Below, one piece after another: positions 6,748 to 9,002 of a DNA stretch of 9,002 nucleotides. The DNA comes from Actinomycetes bacterium. GTDB taxonomy: Bacteria; Actinomycetota; Acidimicrobiia; Acidimicrobiales; Acidimicrobiaceae. The notes under the pieces are model-generated. The model made no database searches. It was not told where the DNA came from and saw nothing but the letters and a program-made list of their open reading frames with translations. Each line of letters opens with the position of its first letter. The stretch's first letter is position 1. The position numbers were made by a program, and so were the translations under genes. Location of the stretch: contig JAKASN010000043.1 of NCBI GenBank assembly GCA_021819025.1, positions 1 to 9,002 on the forward strand, given 5' to 3'.

Positions 6748-7152
6748 ATGAGTCACACACACTCTCGGAAGGAGCGCGGCGATTCGACCGTGGAGTTATC
6801 GCTCTTGAACATCGAGCGCACGGACCTAGTGAGGCTGGAGCGGTTCTATCGGGCCGCGTCCGGTCGGGGGGTCGCCTACAGCGAGGGGATGGTCGAAGGC
6901 CACCGCATCATGATCGGCTTTGGCAAGCTCGAGGGACTCCGGCCCGCGCAGGGATCTGACGAAGCTGGCGGCGTCAAAGGCTTTCAACTCGATCTGCAAG
7001 TCGACGACCTCCGCAACGCCACCGAGACGCTGTATGCCATCGGAGCCAGGCAACCCGACTTTTTATCCCGGAGCCGGAAGCTCGAGGGTGTTGATCGATC
7101 CCGACGCTCAGCGGTTTTAGCTGTGACTCCCCATTCTGTGGCGACACCGTAA
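6748..7152 (+). CDS. VOC (glyoxalase/bleomycin-resistance fold) family protein, frameshifted near the C terminus
   Basis: As read, 134 residues. Residues 15-105 look like a vicinal-oxygen-chelate protein of the Glyoxalase_6 type: VELSLLNIERTDLVRLERFY (15-34), EGHRIMIGFGKLEG (50-63), GFQLDLQVDDLRNATETLY (78-96), AIGARQPDF (97-105). After that the frame turns into basic, unrelated sequence (SRSRKLEGVDRSRR). The expected ending, YPGAGSSRVLIDPDAQRF, appears in the +1 frame and stops at 7118-7120. The switch falls on a run of five T (7060-7064); removing one T restores a normal 123-residue protein. So this is either a sequencing/assembly indel or a recent loss-of-function mutation. The position equivalent to the usual first metal-binding His of the second half is not His (GFQLDLQ), so metal-dependent catalysis is doubtful; binding or resistance roles are possible. 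It has a probable leaderless start and the YdeI gene follows on the same strand. Confidence 0.75.
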   Translation: MSHTHSRKERGDSTVELSLLNIERTDLVRLERFYRAASGRGVAYSEGMVEGHRIMIGFGKLEGLRPAQGSDEAGGVKGFQLDLQVDDLRNATETLYAIGARQPDFLSRSRKLEGVDRSRRSAVLAVTPHSVATP

Positions 7153-7161
7153 CGCCGCGCC

Positions 7162-7758
7162 GTGTCCGATCTCGAGGAGCTGCTCATCCAGGATGCCGAG
7201 GCGTGGCGCGCCTGGTTGGAAAGTCATCACGCCGACCATCCGGGCGTTTGGCTGGTGCTGCACAAGAAGGGCGGTGAGACGACACTCCTGACTTATGCTC
7301 AAGCCCTTGACGAGGCGCTGTGCTTTGGCTGGATCGACGGGCAGATTGCTCGACGCGACAACGACAGCTATCGCCAGCGCTTCACGCCCCGCCGGCCGAA
7401 CAGCTCATGGTCGGTGAGGAACGTCGAACACGTCACCCGTCTTAGCGAGGCCGGACGGATGCGGCCGAGCGGGATCGCGGCCGTCGAGATGTCCAAGGCA
7501 CAGGGTCGGTGGCAAGCTGCCTACCGCGGGCAGGCCGACATGGAGATCCCGCCCGAACTACTTGAAGCCTTGGCGGCCAATCCCGCCGCGGCCGCGACGT
7601 TCGACCAGTTGGACGCAGCCAATCGCTACGCCATCGTCTACCGACTCAACTCCGTCAAACTCCCGACGACCCGGGACCGCAAGCTGGCCGAGTACCTCGA
7701 GATGCTCGCCCGTGGCGAATCCATCCATCCACGCAAGCCCCGGCGGGACCGTCGGTGA
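7162..7758 (+). CDS. YdeI/OmpD-associated family protein (bacteriocin-protection-like)
   Basis: 198 residues with the family's full set of landmarks. An N-terminal AWRAWLESHHADHPGVWLVL (14-33) comes first. LTYAQALDEALCFGWIDGQI (43-62) is the family signature. QRFTPRRPNSSWSVRNVEHV (72-91) and the GRMRPSGIAAVEMSKAQGRW region (98-117) follow. The C-terminal helical part includes LAEYLEMLARGESIHP (175-190) and a basic tail, RKPRRDRR. It is a predicted cytoplasmic protein. Members have been linked to resistance to bacteriocins or polymyxin, but the biochemical role is not established. The GTG start (7162) lies 9 bases after the stop of the frame read at 6748, or 41 bases after the stop of the repaired VOC frame. 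No clear Shine-Dalgarno sequence precedes it, so it is probably translated from the upstream gene's message. The high GC in third positions resembles the VOC gene more than the minus-strand genes to the left. Confidence 0.87.
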   Translation: MSDLEELLIQDAEAWRAWLESHHADHPGVWLVLHKKGGETTLLTYAQALDEALCFGWIDGQIARRDNDSYRQRFTPRRPNSSWSVRNVEHVTRLSEAGRMRPSGIAAVEMSKAQGRWQAAYRGQADMEIPPELLEALAANPAAAATFDQLDAANRYAIVYRLNSVKLPTTRDRKLAEYLEMLARGESIHPRKPRRDRR

Positions 7759-8005
7759 CCGTAGAAACCGCCCAGCAATACTTGCAGACTCCAGCCAAGC
7801 ATGGGCAAAAGAGAGCTACCCATCCGCAGGTGCGATCCATGTGCAGCGGGCAAGCGGCGGATCGCTCCGAGCAGCGCAAGATAGCTACCGGGACCCGCAA
7901 GGCCAGAGGGAGCCGCACCCACGGCGAAAGATCTCACCGGCTGAACCGAACACCCCGTTGGATCGGGTGATCCAAGACCGTTGCGGGCCACCCACAAGGC
8001 GAGAC
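7759..8005. other. Intergenic stretch between convergent YdeI-family and glycosyltransferase genes
   Basis: 247 bases with no confident gene. A plus frame from GTG 7755 (71 residues, overlapping the YdeI stop) and a minus frame from TTG 7997 (119 residues, overlapping YdeI antisense) are both open. Neither has a ribosome site or a recognised domain. The minus frame contains a hydrophobic run (SSLLPMLGWSLQVLLGGFY) that might be a remnant of a membrane protein once downstream of the glycosyltransferase. The one clear structure is the hairpin at 7958-7975. Confidence 0.4.
7958..7975 (-). terminator. Small hairpin beyond the glycosyltransferase stop
   Basis: TTGGATC (7958-7964), GGGT loop, GATCCAA (7969-7975): a perfect 7-bp stem with a 4-base loop, about 30 bases past the minus-strand stop. 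No T tract follows on either strand, so a termination role is inferred from position only. Confidence 0.3.
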
Positions 8006-9002
8006 TCAGTTCTGCCGAGTGTTTAGGTACGGATCCATCGTGGGAGCCGCGGTGTTCTCCACCGAGCTGAGGGCTGGCTCAACTCTTGGCTCAGCAGGCC
8101 TGATAAAGCGCGCGCGTCTTGGCCCCAGCGAGCCGTTTGGGGCACTTGGCGCCTCGCGGATCGATGACCAACGGGCCACCTGAGGTTGGCGCGCAACGAG
8201 ACCGGGAATTGTCGAGCGCACCGTGACCAAGGACATGATCAACCAGTATCCCAGCGGATAGGCCGGAGCGAGCCAAAATGAACTCCTCACCGAAGGATCG
8301 TAGCGGCTATCGAGTTTGACACCTAGGGCCAACTGAGTAATCGCTAGCGCTGATACCAGCATTCCCCAGGTATTGGGAAACGGTGACGCGCCCGGTGGAG
8401 CAATCCGAAAGGCCAGGCAGAGCCCCCAGAAGGCCAACAGCGCGATGAACGCGTGTGCCCACAGCACCGAGAGCGCCGCCTCAATGACCACGGGCCAGTG
8501 GCGGCGGTTATTCCAGTGCGCCATGATGCCACGGTGGCGACGCAAGACCTGCACCAATCCAAGTGACCAGCGCCGCCGTTGCCGCCATAGCCCCTTCATG
8601 GTGGTAGGCACCGTCATCTCCACCAACGCACGAGGCTCGTATCGCACGTCATAGAACTTGCGCTGCAAACGCCAAGAAATATCGATATCTTCGGTGGCCA
8701 TGGAGGGATCGAAGAGGCCGACGTCTCTCAAGGCGCTCATTCTAAAAGCGCTCACTACCCCCGATACGGTGAGGATTCTGCCCCATACCACCTGGGACCT
8801 GCGCAATAAGGAAATGATGGAAGTGAACTCCAGAGTTTGCAGGTCGCTCAAGAGCGTGCTCCGATTGGTGACCCGGGGATTTCCCGTTACCGCCCCCACG
8901 CGCGCAAGGCGTACGAAGTGGGCCACCAAGGGGCGCAGAGCATCGCTATGGAGCCGTGCGTCGGCATCGACGACGACGATAATCTCTCCATTGGCTGCCA
9001 CC
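8006..9002 (-). CDS. pgaC: PgaC/IcaA-like poly-beta-1,6-N-acetylglucosamine synthase (GT2), N terminus outside window
   Basis: The C-terminal 331 or so residues of a processive family-2 glycosyltransferase. The first visible in-frame GTG (8999-9001) is not the true start, because the frame is open to the edge and the GT-A domain's first strands are missing. Visible motifs: EIIVVVDADARL (6-17, nucleotide-sugar/metal-binding DxD), VGAVTGNPRV (35-44), VSGVVSAFRMSALRDVG (79-95), MATEDIDISWRLQ (101-113, catalytic TED Asp) and LWRQRRRW (138-145, the Q-x2-RW acceptor motif). Membrane helices follow at about 170-200, 212-230 and 242-262, as in synthases that extrude the growing polymer through the inner membrane. 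The MATEDIDISW and GLWRQRRRW segments resemble PgaC/IcaA more than cellulose synthase BcsA, and no PilZ domain is seen. The tail beyond 280 is Pro/Ser/Arg-rich and probably cytoplasmic. A deacetylase or PgaD-like partner is not visible. Polymer identity is by homology only. Confidence 0.85.
   Translation of the reverse strand, partial: VAANGEIIVVVDADARLHSDALRPLVAHFVRLARVGAVTGNPRVTNRSTLLSDLQTLEFTSIISLLRRSQVVWGRILTVSGVVSAFRMSALRDVGLFDPSMATEDIDISWRLQRKFYDVRYEPRALVEMTVPTTMKGLWRQRRRWSLGLVQVLRRHRGIMAHWNNRRHWPVVIEAALSVLWAHAFIALLAFWGLCLAFRIAPPGASPFPNTWGMLVSALAITQLALGVKLDSRYDPSVRSSFWLAPAYPLGYWLIMSLVTVRSTIPGLVARQPQVARWSSIREAPSAPNGSLGPRRARFIRPAEPRVEPALSSVENTAAPTMDPYLNTRQN

Noticed and set aside
6196..6762. 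Frames 6196-6738 (plus) and 6358-6762 / 6410-6760 (minus)
   Set aside because: No domains, no ribosome sites, low-complexity Arg-rich translations in an 80 percent GC stretch.
6333..6959. 208-residue plus-strand frame
   Set aside because: Arg/Gly/Pro-rich and stop-free only because of very high GC. It overlaps the start of the better-supported VOC gene in another frame.
7755..7970. Plus-strand 71-residue frame overlapping the YdeI stop by GTGA
   Set aside because: The stop-start overlap hints at translational coupling, but the product is a basic, low-hydrophobic sequence with no recognised family and may be chance.
1..9002. CRISPR array, insertion-sequence ends, long direct repeats
   Set aside because: No regularly spaced repeat, no transposase frame and no matched terminal inverted repeats seen on reading the window by eye. 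Short or diverged repeats could be missed.

Overview
The window looks like chromosomal DNA of a moderately high-GC actinobacterium. The signs are a high-GC genome with heavy GTG/TTG start use, leaderless-type promoters (TAnnnT six bases before ATG), an alpha-methylacyl-CoA racemase of mycobacterial type, and a VirD4/TraG-like ATPase of the soluble actinobacterial kind. An acidimicrobial host is a guess from overall feel; no rRNA or other phylogenetic marker is present.

Layout. (1) Positions 1-360, minus strand: the N-terminal 120 codons of a VirD4/TraG-type coupling ATPase that runs off the left edge. (2) Positions 407-440: a strong GC hairpin. (3) Positions 477-3017, minus strand: a probable two-gene operon of a Rieske non-haem iron oxygenase followed by an NCS1 nucleobase-type permease. 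(4) Positions 3254-4396, minus strand: an alpha-methylacyl-CoA racemase with its catalytic residues conserved. (5) Positions 4548-5390, plus strand: a class I SAM-dependent methyltransferase with a probable leaderless promoter, convergent with (6) positions 5411-6061, minus strand: a two-TM bacterial PH-domain protein with a C-terminal SHOCT domain. (7) Positions 6062-6747: no gene I can support. Its right half is extremely GC-rich (96 of 120 bases G or C at 6541-6660). (8) Positions 6748-7758, plus strand: a VOC/glyoxalase-fold protein with a frameshift near its C terminus, then a YdeI/OmpD-associated-family protein. (9) Positions 7759-8005: no confident gene, one small hairpin. (10) Positions 8006-9002, minus strand: a PgaC/IcaA-like processive glycosyltransferase, cut by the right edge.

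How they fit together. The Rieske oxygenase and permease are close, co-directional and probably co-transcribed, which suggests uptake and oxidation of a heterocyclic or nucleobase-like compound. The racemase upstream could be a separate unit for branched acyl-CoA metabolism. The VOC-YdeI pair and the GC-rich DNA before it look like a separately acquired block between the PH-SHOCT gene and the polysaccharide synthase. I do not see a clearly new multi-gene system. The most useful points are the edge-truncated coupling ATPase, the identical leaderless promoter geometry of two plus-strand genes, and the homopolymer-associated frameshift.
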